DNA of 10,127 nt from Actinomycetota bacterium (GCA_023379515.1 JAMCQQ010000171.1:1-10127); one strand, 5' to 3'. Positions 1 to 6,418 are shown, numbered from the stretch's first letter. A program made the numbers and translations. The notes: generated from the sequence alone by a model not told the origin.

Positions 1-1
1 A

Positions 2-907
2 GAAACTCTTCTTAATGTTTCAAATGCTTTTGGCGGTGAAAACGTAACGCAAAAATATGTTACTGTTAATGGTGAAGTTGCCAGTCCAATGACCCTGAAA
101 GTTCCGGTTGGAACTCCGATAAAAAAACTCATCCAGTATTGCGGGGGCGTTATAACCGGCGGTGACTTTGCGGTAATTGATGGCGGGCCGATGATGGGTA
201 AAATTGTAGATTTAAATAAATACGCTGTTAAAAAAACTACCAAATCCATAATTGTTCTGCCCGAAGATTCCATAGTTGTCGAGAACAGAAGAAGAAGCAT
301 AAACAGAGTGATTAAAAGGGCGCAGGCAATTTGCCTGAGCTGCAGAATGTGCACAGATTTATGCCCCAGGTATCTTTTAGGACATGAACTTTTCCCGGAT
401 GAAATGATGAAAAAAATGTATCGGGGAGAACTGAGTGATTCAGATTTGGAAAAATTTGACTTTGCATTTTTATGCTGTGACTGCGGATTGTGCGAGCTTT
501 ACAGTTGTGTGGTGGATTTGTCGGGAAGATCACTTTTCAATTATATAAAGGCTGAGCTTGGCAAGAAAGGTATAAAAAATCCCCATAACAGGAAAGATTT
601 GACTGTAAATGATTTCAGGGATTACAGGAAAGTGCCGTCAGACAGGCTTGAAAAAAGGCTTGAAGTTGACAGGTACCCCGGCATAACTTCACTGGGTGAG
701 TTCAATGCAAAAATAAGTGAAATCAAACTATATCTTTCCCAGCACGTTGGTGTACCCTCCGTACCAATTGTAAGGACAGGAGATAAGGTTACTGGCGGCC
801 AGCTTGTGGCAGATATCTGCGAGGGAAAACTTGGCGCTAAAATTCACAGCTCAATAAATGGCATTGTATCTGAAATAACCGATTCATATATAATAATAAA
901 AGAATAG
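2..907 (+). CDS. pduS: PduS/RnfC-like flavo-iron-sulfur oxidoreductase, 5'-truncated
   Basis: The reading frame is open from base 2, so the N-terminal part (the flavin/NADH-binding region in this family) lies outside the window; 301 residues remain. Family knowledge: PduS is an RnfC-like flavoprotein with two [4Fe-4S] clusters, first described as a cobalamin reductase bound to the BMC. Seen here, numbered from Met at 89: an SLBB-like segment (about 1-65), a first cluster motif C82-x2-C85-x2-C88-x3-C92-P, a second cysteine-rich motif at 129-140 (CCDCGLCELYSC), and a C-terminal barrel-sandwich segment (about 220-272) typical of RnfC/PduS. The stop overlaps the Shine-Dalgarno of the next gene, a PduT-type shell protein, and PduS-PduT adjacency is typical. 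No B12 enzyme is visible here, so a role as NADH-oxidising electron exit is at least as likely as cobalamin reduction. A true RnfC is unlikely, given the shell-gene neighbours and absence of other rnf genes. Confidence 0.88.
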   Translation, partial: ETLLNVSNAFGGENVTQKYVTVNGEVASPMTLKVPVGTPIKKLIQYCGGVITGGDFAVIDGGPMMGKIVDLNKYAVKKTTKSIIVLPEDSIVVENRRRSINRVIKRAQAICLSCRMCTDLCPRYLLGHELFPDEMMKKMYRGELSDSDLEKFDFAFLCCDCGLCELYSCVVDLSGRSLFNYIKAELGKKGIKNPHNRKDLTVNDFRDYRKVPSDRLEKRLEVDRYPGITSLGEFNAKISEIKLYLSQHVGVPSVPIVRTGDKVTGGQLVADICEGKLGAKIHSSINGIVSEITDSYIIIKE

Positions 908-917
908 GACAGCAGGA

Positions 918-1493
918 ATGGCGGGGGATAAAGGAAATATTGCAATAGTTGAATTTAAGAGCATCTGCAGGGGCTTGATAGTTACTGATGCCATGTTAAA
1001 AGCTGCAAGTGTCAATCTTGTCCTGGCTACTACGCTATGTCCAGGGAAATATCTCACTATTGTCGAAGGTGATGTGGCAGCTGTTGAAAAAGCACGGGAT
1101 ACGGCTGACAGGCTTGGGGGCAGACAGGTATTCAGCTCTTTTGTTGTCAGCGGGATCAACGATGAAGTGATAGGTGCAATAAGCGGCAATCCAACTAAAC
1201 CGCTTCTGGATTCCATTGGCATTGTTGAAAGTCTTCAGATGGCAAATTTGCTAAAAGCGGCCGATATAAGCCTTGACAGCGCCGATGTTGAAATTGTTGA
1301 ATTGAGATTGGGTAAAGGTTGCGGGGTAAACAGCTTTTACATAATCACCGGGGACCTGGCTTCTATAAATGAAGCCTGCGAAAATGCAGCCAGTTTTTTG
1401 AGCGAAAGAGGGGCATTGATTGCATTCAGAATTATTGCAAATCCTGATAAGAATCTGCTAAGATGGCTGGGGTCATCGATGTGTAATTGTTAA
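918..1493 (+). CDS. PduT-type tandem BMC-domain shell protein (BMC-T), first copy
   Basis: A 191-residue protein with two BMC domains (about 8-90 and 98-185), as in trimeric pseudohexameric shell proteins. Domain 1 carries the PduT pore signature LCPGKY with C41, which aligns with PduT Cys38, the ligand of a pore [4Fe-4S] cluster. In domain 2 the aligned position is also cysteine: C135 in GKGCGVNSF lies 11 residues before the GD turn, exactly as C41 does in domain 1. PduT and the second BMC-T of this locus have Ile there. A further CxC (C189, C191) ends the protein. A trimer would therefore place six cysteines at the central pore. It starts 10 bases after pduS, with AGGA at 906-909 as ribosome site, so it is cotranscribed and translationally close to its likely electron donor. 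The BMC-T call is secure; cluster binding is inference from the cysteine positions. Confidence 0.93.
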   Translation: MAGDKGNIAIVEFKSICRGLIVTDAMLKAASVNLVLATTLCPGKYLTIVEGDVAAVEKARDTADRLGGRQVFSSFVVSGINDEVIGAISGNPTKPLLDSIGIVESLQMANLLKAADISLDSADVEIVELRLGKGCGVNSFYIITGDLASINEACENAASFLSERGALIAFRIIANPDKNLLRWLGSSMCNC

Positions 1494-1515
1494 TTTAAGG
1501 AATTCAGGGAGAAAA

Positions 1516-2394
1516 ATGGAAAAAACTGAAAGTATGCATAGAAATGACATAATAGATATCTGTAGAAGGGTTCATGCAAATGGATGGGTAGCGGCAAATG
1601 ACGGTAATATTTCAATCAGGATTGGTCCAAACACCATACTATGTACCCCGACAGGTATGAGCAAAGGTTATCTTACAACGGATCAGCTTATAAAGGTTGA
1701 TATGGATGGCAATAAAATTAGTGGTGAGCTGGAGCCATCTTCAGAGGTGAAAATGCATCTGGATGTTTACAGGGGCAAGGAAAATATTGGTGCCGTAGTT
1801 CATGCTCACCCGCCTTTTGCGACAGGTTTTGCGGTTGCAGGAATTGCTCTTGATGAATGTGTAATGCCTGAAATAATTATATCCTTAGGCTCAATTCCGC
1901 TGACCAGATTCGGAATCCCCTCAACTTCAGAAATTCCGGATAATATAAGGCCCTACCTTAAGGAACATGATGTTTTTCTGCTGGAAAATCATGGAGCACT
2001 TTCCATAGGAAAAGATGTGCATCAGGCATATTACAGGATGGAAAGCCTTGAGCTTTTTGCTAAAATAAACCTTGTAGCCAGAATGCTGGGAAATGTTAAT
2101 GTTATCGGTGAAGACAATGTCAGAAAAATGATTGGCCTCAGGGAAAAATTTGGACTTGAAACCGCCGATTATCCGGGCTGCAGGATTGACAGTAAATTTA
2201 TAAAAGACGGTGATACCGGGGGCACTTTTAGCAGCCCGAAGCTAAACACAGCAGCAAGCAGTTTTAATGCAGCAGGTATAAACGAACAGATTTCCTGTGA
2301 TAGTATTGTAATAACAAAGGATAAATTGGTAAAATTAGTAACTATTATTGTAAACAATGTTCTGGCTGACAATGATTTAGGGGCCAGACATTAA
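1516..2394 (+). CDS. Class II (Zn) aldolase, fuculose/rhamnulose-phosphate type, with C-terminal encapsulation tail
   Basis: Residues about 8-215 form a class II aldolase/adducin domain like FucA, which splits L-fuculose-1-phosphate into DHAP and L-lactaldehyde. Visible active-site residues: catalytic Glu77 (SSEVKMH), zinc ligands His96 and His98 (VHAHPP) and His159 (ENHG). FucA is about 215 residues; this protein has about 75 more. The extra part is a low-complexity Ser/Asn/Ala linker (about 230-262) followed by an amphipathic helix at 266-285 (KDKLVKLVTIIVNNVLAD) that resembles the N-terminal tags of the PduL and aldehyde dehydrogenase of this locus, hence a likely encapsulation peptide. 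Shine-Dalgarno AGGGAG at 1506-1511. Which sugar phosphate is used (fuculose, rhamnulose, or ribulose/xylulose 1-phosphate giving glycolaldehyde) cannot be read from the sequence; the nearby racemase homologue favours lactaldehyde as product. Confidence 0.9.
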   Translation: MEKTESMHRNDIIDICRRVHANGWVAANDGNISIRIGPNTILCTPTGMSKGYLTTDQLIKVDMDGNKISGELEPSSEVKMHLDVYRGKENIGAVVHAHPPFATGFAVAGIALDECVMPEIIISLGSIPLTRFGIPSTSEIPDNIRPYLKEHDVFLLENHGALSIGKDVHQAYYRMESLELFAKINLVARMLGNVNVIGEDNVRKMIGLREKFGLETADYPGCRIDSKFIKDGDTGGTFSSPKLNTAASSFNAAGINEQISCDSIVITKDKLVKLVTIIVNNVLADNDLGARH

Positions 2395-2471
2395 CAAGCA
2401 TTAAAAAGCTTGCAGACTATATTTTTATAGCTGCATGGTTAATTAATTTAAGTTAATTCAAAAATGAATTA
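2395..2471 (+). promoter_or_regulatory. Run of intercistronic hairpins before the first BMC-H gene
   Basis: Three inverted repeats lie in the 100-base gap after the aldolase stop: CAAGC (2395-2399) with GCTTG (2408-2412); GCAG-A-CTATA (2412-2421) with TATAGCTGC (2426-2434), a 9-bp stem with one bulged A and a TTTT loop; and TAATTC (2454-2459) with GAATTA (2466-2471). The first two share base 2412, so they are not fully compatible. None is followed by a clean T-run, so a strong intrinsic terminator is not supported. They could be RNA-processing or stability elements that raise shell-protein mRNA over the upstream genes. This is inference; the stems are short. Confidence 0.35.
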
Positions 2472-2494
2472 GTAATAAAAGAAAGGAAGAACAA

Positions 2495-2773
2495 ATGTCA
2501 GGTGAAGCAATAGGTATGATCGAGACCAAGGGCCTTGTAGGTTCAATTGAGGCAGCAGATGCCATGGTGAAAGCTGCAAATGTCACCTTAATGGGCGAAG
2601 AAAGAATTGGGGGAGGACTGGTAACAGTTATAGTCAAAGGTGATGTTGGCGCTGTTAAGGCAGCAGTTGATGCAGGCGCAGCTGCAGCAAAAAGAGTTGG
2701 GGAACTCATATCAGTGCATGTTATTCCAAGGCCGCATCCTGAACTGGACATGATTTTACCTCAAGAGAAATAG
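2495..2773 (+). CDS. BMC-H hexameric shell protein (PduA/PduJ-like), first copy
   Basis: A 92-residue single-BMC-domain protein, the usual PduA/PduJ length. The signature runs from [11 protein letters not shown] through [11 protein letters not shown] to VHVIPRPH at 74-81. These hexamers tile the shell facets, and their central pore lets small substrates through. The pore loop reads RIGGGLV, against AGSGLV in the second BMC-H of this locus and GSG in typical PduA, so the two hexamers may differ in pore polarity. A strong ribosome site (AAAGGAAG, 2481-2488) precedes the ATG. Part of the gene is almost identical in DNA to 5651-5715 of the second copy, pointing to duplication or conversion. The family call is very secure. 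Confidence 0.96.
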   Translation: MSGEAIGMIETKGLVGSIEAADAMVKAANVTLMGEERIGGGLVTVIVKGDVGAVKAAVDAGAAAAKRVGELISVHVIPRPHPELDMILPQEK

Positions 2774-2826
2774 AAAATAAAAGACTACAGCAGCATTTAT
2801 AAAGTTAAAACATACCAGATTTAAGT

Positions 2827-2840
2827 GAGGTATTAAATTG
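2827..2840 (+). promoter_or_regulatory. Shine-Dalgarno and TTG start that fix the pduL N-terminus
   Basis: GAGG (2827-2830) sits 7 bases before TTG (2838-2840). An in-frame TGA at 2826-2828 overlaps the ribosome site, so no start further upstream is possible, and the next Met (residue 15) would cut through the encapsulation peptide. A TTG start usually lowers translation, which would suit a cargo enzyme needed in fewer copies than the shell proteins. Confidence 0.75.
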
Positions 2841-3941
2841 GATACCGAGCAATTAATTAGAGATGTAGTTAAAAATGTAATGGAAAAGCTGGAAAAAGAT
2901 AAACAGACCAAAGGAACAGCTTTATCCACAGGTTCAGTATCAGTACCTTCCGCATCCGGAGGTGACCTAAGCCAGCTCAGGCATACTGACAAAAAAATAG
3001 TATGTGGCGTCTCTGTCAGACATATACATCTTTGCAGGGAGCATCTGGATATTCTCTTTGGGAAAGGCTACGCTCTCAATGTACTGAGGGAATTGTATAA
3101 TCCGGGTTACGCCGCAAAAGAAACATTGACTATTGTTGGTCCCAAGCTAAACGCGATCCAGAATGTAAGGATTCTTGGTCCTTTGAGAAGCAAAACTCAG
3201 GTCGAACTTGCAAAAACAGACTGCATAATACTTGGCATTGATGCTCCTGTGCGGCCTTCGGGTGAAATATCCAGTTCGGCGTCAGCCGTTCTGATAGGTC
3301 CCAAGGGAGCAGTTTATCTTAATGAGGGTGTAATAAGAGCAAACAGACACATGCACTTAAGCAGCGAAGATGCTGATTTTTTTGGCATAAAGGATAATCA
3401 GGTTGTTGACGTCAGAGTCGGAGGACCAAAAGGATTGACATTTAATAATGTACAGGTAAGAGTAGCACCGGATTTTAAAACAGAATTGCATGTTGATACC
3501 GATGATGGAAATGCTGCGGATATTGTTAACGGAACAATGGTTGAAATTGTTGATGCATCATGTGTGTCACCGATATCAATTACTATGGCTGATAGGGAGC
3601 ATACCCCGCCATCCATACCTGACGGAAGTTTTTCGGGAGAGATGACAGACACGAACCTGTTAAGGAACATGTGTGCCCTCTCTACGGGACAACCCTGCCT
3701 TAAGGGACAGATAGCCGGAGCCCCGGCAGCAGCTTCTGCAGGAAATGGAGCATTTGCCGGATCAGGTGCCGGATCTGCACAATATGGGCAATCAGCGCTA
3801 AGCAAAAAGACAGTTATCACTATGGAAGACCTTGATAACTATATTCAAACCGGCATAGAAGTTTCGCCAAATGTAATATTAAGCCCGCTTGCCAGAGATG
3901 AAGCAGTTGCAAGAGGAATTAAAATTACATATTTAACTTAA
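2838..3941 (+). CDS. pduL: PduL-type phosphate acyltransferase with N-terminal encapsulation peptide and long C-terminal extension
   Basis: PduL transfers an acyl group from CoA to phosphate inside the BMC, regenerating CoA and giving an acyl-phosphate. Residues 1-20 (DTEQLIRDVVKNVMEKL) are an amphipathic encapsulation peptide, followed by a Gly/Ser/Pro linker to about 50. The two PduL domains span about 54-240, with expected zinc-site residues His62 and His64 (VRHIHL), Glu123, His171 and His173 (NRHMHL) and His218 (ELHVDTDDGNA). Typical PduL is about 210 residues; this one has 367. Residues 241-321 are an Ala/Gly-rich linker, and 322-367 form a small segment (ITMEDLDNYI... LSPLARDEAVARGIKI) like the short 'SPxARDxAxxRGI' motif found in EutQ and other BMC proteins. 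Start: in-frame TGA at 2826-2828 and loss of the tag at Met15 force the TTG at 2838, with GAGG at 2827-2830. The likely substrate here is lactyl-CoA (inference). Confidence 0.92.
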   Translation: MDTEQLIRDVVKNVMEKLEKDKQTKGTALSTGSVSVPSASGGDLSQLRHTDKKIVCGVSVRHIHLCREHLDILFGKGYALNVLRELYNPGYAAKETLTIVGPKLNAIQNVRILGPLRSKTQVELAKTDCIILGIDAPVRPSGEISSSASAVLIGPKGAVYLNEGVIRANRHMHLSSEDADFFGIKDNQVVDVRVGGPKGLTFNNVQVRVAPDFKTELHVDTDDGNAADIVNGTMVEIVDASCVSPISITMADREHTPPSIPDGSFSGEMTDTNLLRNMCALSTGQPCLKGQIAGAPAAASAGNGAFAGSGAGSAQYGQSALSKKTVITMEDLDNYIQTGIEVSPNVILSPLARDEAVARGIKITYLT

Positions 3942-3955
3942 TTTATAAAATAAAT

Positions 3956-3983
3956 CAGTAAATGATAAAACAGTAAGTGATAA
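3956..3983 (+). repeat. Two-copy direct repeat between pduL and the aldehyde dehydrogenase gene
   Basis: CAGTAAATGATAA (3956-3968) recurs as CAGTAAGTGATAA (3971-3983): 12 of 13 bases match, with a 15-base period, followed by another CAG. It lies in the 106-base gap upstream of the aldehyde dehydrogenase. It could be a regulator site or simple slippage; no clear promoter is visible beside it. Confidence 0.5.
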
Positions 3984-4033
3984 CAGCAATTAAAGCTTTT
4001 AGTTTGAATTTCATACTTACCATAAAATTTGAC

Positions 4034-4057
4034 AGGGGAGGTAAAATGTGGCAATAG
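4034..4057 (+). promoter_or_regulatory. Strong ribosome site with GTG start overlapping an out-of-frame ATG mini-ORF
   Basis: AGGGGAGG (4034-4041) lies 6 bases before the GTG (4048-4050) that begins the aldehyde dehydrogenase. An in-frame TAA at 4042-4044 rules out any earlier start, and the next Met (residue 87) is far inside the enzyme. An ATG at 4046-4048 overlaps the GTG in another frame and reads Met-Trp-Gln-stop (TAG 4055-4057). Ribosomes starting there would end at once, so the overlap may dampen translation of the dehydrogenase. Confidence 0.7.
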
Positions 4058-5463
4058 ATGAGAGCCAAATCGAAAAAATAGTAAGAGGTGTAGTTGAGAA
4101 TTTACTTTCGAGCCAAAGTGTCTCAAAACTAAAAATTTCACAACCTTCTGAAGAAAACGAAGGATTGTTTGACAGGATAGAAGATGCAATAGCTGCTGCA
4201 AAAGTTGCTCAGACACGTTTTGTTGATCTTGGCAGGGAAGTAAGGTATAAAATTGTTGATTCAATAAGAAAAGCTACGCAGGCAAACAAAGAAAGACTTG
4301 CCCGTATGACCGTCGAGGAAACCAAAATGGGCAGGATCGAAGATAAAATTCTAAAAATAGAGGTATCTGCCACTTATACACCCGGACCTGAAGAGCTTGA
4401 GATTAAGACATATAGCGATGAAAAGGGTATAGTAACCGTTGAAGGGGCACCTTTCGGTGTCATTGCAGCAATTACGCCTATGACAAATCCCGGACCTACA
4501 ATCATCAATAATACGATAGCAATGATATCTGCCGGAAACTCAATTGTATTCCTGCCCCATCCGTCAGCTCATAACTGCACACTTGAAACCTTTAAAATGG
4601 TTCACAGAGCAATAGTAAATGCAGGTGGCCCGCCAAATTTGATAACAGCGGCAAAAGATTCAAAAATTGAAAATACGGCAACAATTTTTAAGAGTCCTGA
4701 TGTAAACCTTATTGTGGTAACAGGTGGTCCAGGAATTGTAAGACTTGCAATGAAAAGCGGTAAGAGAGTAATGGGTGCAGGTCCGGGAAATCCTCCGGTT
4801 ATAGTCGATGATACGGCAGATATAGAGAAAGCCGCAGCAGATATAATGGCCGGGGCAACTTTTGATAACAACATACTTTGTAATGAGGAAAAAATCTGTA
4901 TCTGTATGAGAAGTGTAGTTGACAGGCTGCTGGCTGCTTTTGCAAGAAATAAAACTATAGTTTTAAATGAAGAACAGGCTCAAAAAGTAATAAATATAGT
5001 TGTGAAAGACGGCGAAATAGTAAAAGGGTATATGGGCAAAAATTGTGATGTAATCCTTAAAGATGCCGGAATTAATACAGACCCTGACATAAGACTTGCG
5101 GTATTTATAGCAAAAGAAGATAATCCAATGGTTCAGCACGAACAGCTAATGCCTGTACTTCCGGTAGTAATTGTAGACAGTTTTGAAGAAGCTGTTAAGA
5201 TGGCCATAAGAGTTGAGCATGGATTCAGGCATACTGCGATAATTCATTCTAAAGATATAGGAAGAATTACGAAGTTCGGCCAGGAAATAAATTGCACCAT
5301 TCTTGTTGTAAACGGTCCTTCCCAATCCCTGGCGGTTGGAGTTTCAAAAGGCGGAACAACCTGGACAATAGCAGGTGCAACCGGAGAGGGAACAACATCT
5401 CCAAAAATATTTACAAGAATGAGAAGAATGGTCGTAAACGATGCTATGAATTTTGTTAAATAA
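4048..5463 (+). CDS. pduP: CoA-acylating aldehyde dehydrogenase (PduP/EutE type) with N-terminal encapsulation peptide
   Basis: A 471-residue enzyme, close to PduP/EutE length, that oxidises an aldehyde to its acyl-CoA with reduction of NAD+ in the BMC lumen. Residues 1-22 (DESQIEKIVRGVVENLL) form an amphipathic encapsulation peptide, followed by a short polar linker to about 38 and then the ALDH fold. Visible motifs: Asn147 in TPMTNPGPT (oxyanion-site Asn), the NAD-loop region VVTGGPGIV at about 223-231, AGPGNPP at 244-250, and the catalytic Cys278 in NNILCNEEK. GTTWTIAGATGEGTTSPK near the C-terminus is typical of this subfamily. With the upstream aldolase the likely substrate is L-lactaldehyde, giving lactyl-CoA for PduL (inference). 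The GTG start is forced by an in-frame TAA six bases upstream. Confidence 0.94.
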   Translation: MAIDESQIEKIVRGVVENLLSSQSVSKLKISQPSEENEGLFDRIEDAIAAAKVAQTRFVDLGREVRYKIVDSIRKATQANKERLARMTVEETKMGRIEDKILKIEVSATYTPGPEELEIKTYSDEKGIVTVEGAPFGVIAAITPMTNPGPTIINNTIAMISAGNSIVFLPHPSAHNCTLETFKMVHRAIVNAGGPPNLITAAKDSKIENTATIFKSPDVNLIVVTGGPGIVRLAMKSGKRVMGAGPGNPPVIVDDTADIEKAAADIMAGATFDNNILCNEEKICICMRSVVDRLLAAFARNKTIVLNEEQAQKVINIVVKDGEIVKGYMGKNCDVILKDAGINTDPDIRLAVFIAKEDNPMVQHEQLMPVLPVVIVDSFEEAVKMAIRVEHGFRHTAIIHSKDIGRITKFGQEINCTILVVNGPSQSLAVGVSKGGTTWTIAGATGEGTTSPKIFTRMRRMVVNDAMNFVK

Positions 5464-5506
5464 TAATTTTAAAATTCTTAAGATATTCTGAAAGGAGAAA
5501 TATCAG

Positions 5507-5845
5507 ATGGAAGAAGCAATGGGATTGATAGAAACAAGAGGACTTGTAGCAGCAATTGAAGCAGCGGATGCTATGGTTAAAGCTGCAAATGTCAAGCTGG
5601 TTTCAAAAGAATATGCCGGCAGCGGTCTCGTAACAATGACAGTAAGAGGCGATGTTGGTGCCGTTAAGGCAGCAGTTGATGCAGGCGCTGCAGCAGCAAA
5701 AAGAGTTGGGGAGCTGGTTAGCGTACATGTTATTCCAAGGCCCCATAGTGAAGTTGATAAGGTTTTATCAGGCAAAATGGTAAGGTCAGGAAGCGGCCAG
5801 ATTCCAAAAGCAAGAGCAGTAGCCCCAAAAGCTAAATCGGATTAG
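5507..5845 (+). CDS. BMC-H hexameric shell protein (PduA/PduJ-like), second copy
   Basis: A 112-residue BMC-H. Residues 1-90 match the first BMC-H of this locus closely ([40 protein letters not shown]). The pore loop is the canonical AGSGLV, whereas the first copy has IGGGLV. A 20-residue basic tail (about 91-112, rich in Lys, Arg, Ala and Pro) is absent from the first copy and is probably disordered and exposed on one shell face. A strong ribosome site (AAAGGAG, 5491-5497) precedes the ATG. It lies between the aldehyde dehydrogenase and the second BMC-T, each with short gaps, so it is probably in the same transcript. Confidence 0.96.
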   Translation: MEEAMGLIETRGLVAAIEAADAMVKAANVKLVSKEYAGSGLVTMTVRGDVGAVKAAVDAGAAAAKRVGELVSVHVIPRPHSEVDKVLSGKMVRSGSGQIPKARAVAPKAKSD

Positions 5846-5869
5846 GCTATAGAGTAGTAGAGGTCATTT

Positions 5870-6418
5870 ATGGAAAAATCCATAGGTGTGGTTGAGTTCA
5901 GAAGCATAGCCGTGGGCATTGCAGCAGTTGACAGGATTGTAAAGGCTTCAGAAGTCAGGATAATGGATGCCAGGACTATTTGTCCCGGGAAGTACTACAT
6001 TATTTTTGCCGGCAATGTCAGCGCAGTTAAGAATTCAATCAGCATAATTCATCAGGAAATTGATACATTTATAATTGATTCTGTTGTTATCCCTAACGTA
6101 TACCAGCAGATGTTTGCAGGCATTAACGGCACTTCAGAAGTTGCCGAACTCAAATCAATTGGTTTAATTGAAACTTTGACTGCACCTTCTATAATTTGGG
6201 CTGCAGATGCAGCAATCAAAGCAACTGATGTTGATCTTGTTGAAATAAGAATAGCAAGAGCTATTGGCGGAAAAAATATATGTATTATAAACGGAGAGCT
6301 CTCATCAGTTACCGAATCCATAAGAGCAGGAATTCAATATGCTGAAAGTAAGGATTTTCTTGTAGATTTTGAAGTCATAGCTGCTCCGCACCAGGATTTA
6401 TACAGGGCGGTAATGTGA
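5870..6418 (+). CDS. pduT: PduT-type tandem BMC-domain shell protein (BMC-T), second copy
   Basis: A 182-residue protein with two BMC domains (about 3-88 and 98-180), the length of Salmonella PduT (about 184). The pore signature ARTICPGKY puts the cysteine at residue 38, as in PduT, where three such cysteines in the trimer hold a [4Fe-4S] cluster at the central pore. Domain 2 has AIGGKN with Ile at the aligned position, as in PduT, so this copy is the conventional three-cysteine form. Start: ATG with AGAGG at 5859-5863, 24 bases after the BMC-H stop. It is a clear paralogue of the 918-1493 protein but diverged in domain 2. Probable role: passing electrons across the shell, with the PduS-like protein as partner (inference). 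Confidence 0.94.
   Translation: MEKSIGVVEFRSIAVGIAAVDRIVKASEVRIMDARTICPGKYYIIFAGNVSAVKNSISIIHQEIDTFIIDSVVIPNVYQQMFAGINGTSEVAELKSIGLIETLTAPSIIWAADAAIKATDVDLVEIRIARAIGGKNICIINGELSSVTESIRAGIQYAESKDFLVDFEVIAAPHQDLYRAVM

Noticed and set aside
2..907. First gene as part of an Rnf complex
   Set aside because: The neighbours are BMC shell and cargo genes, and the second cysteine motif and PduT adjacency fit PduS better than RnfC.
1516..2394. Class II aldolase as an adducin-like or L-ribulose-5-phosphate 4-epimerase protein
   Set aside because: The epimerase belongs to the same fold and cannot be fully excluded, but the BMC setting with a downstream acylating aldehyde dehydrogenase requires an aldehyde source, which an aldolase supplies.
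2458..2751. Minus-strand ORFs opposite the BMC-H genes (also 5503-5775)
   Set aside because: The two resemble each other only because the plus-strand paralogues are almost identical in DNA.
3398..3820. 140-residue minus-strand ORF opposite pduL
   Set aside because: It mirrors a well-supported gene, has no ribosome site and shows no recognisable domain; its Pro/Ala-rich composition reflects the Ala/Gly linker on the other strand.
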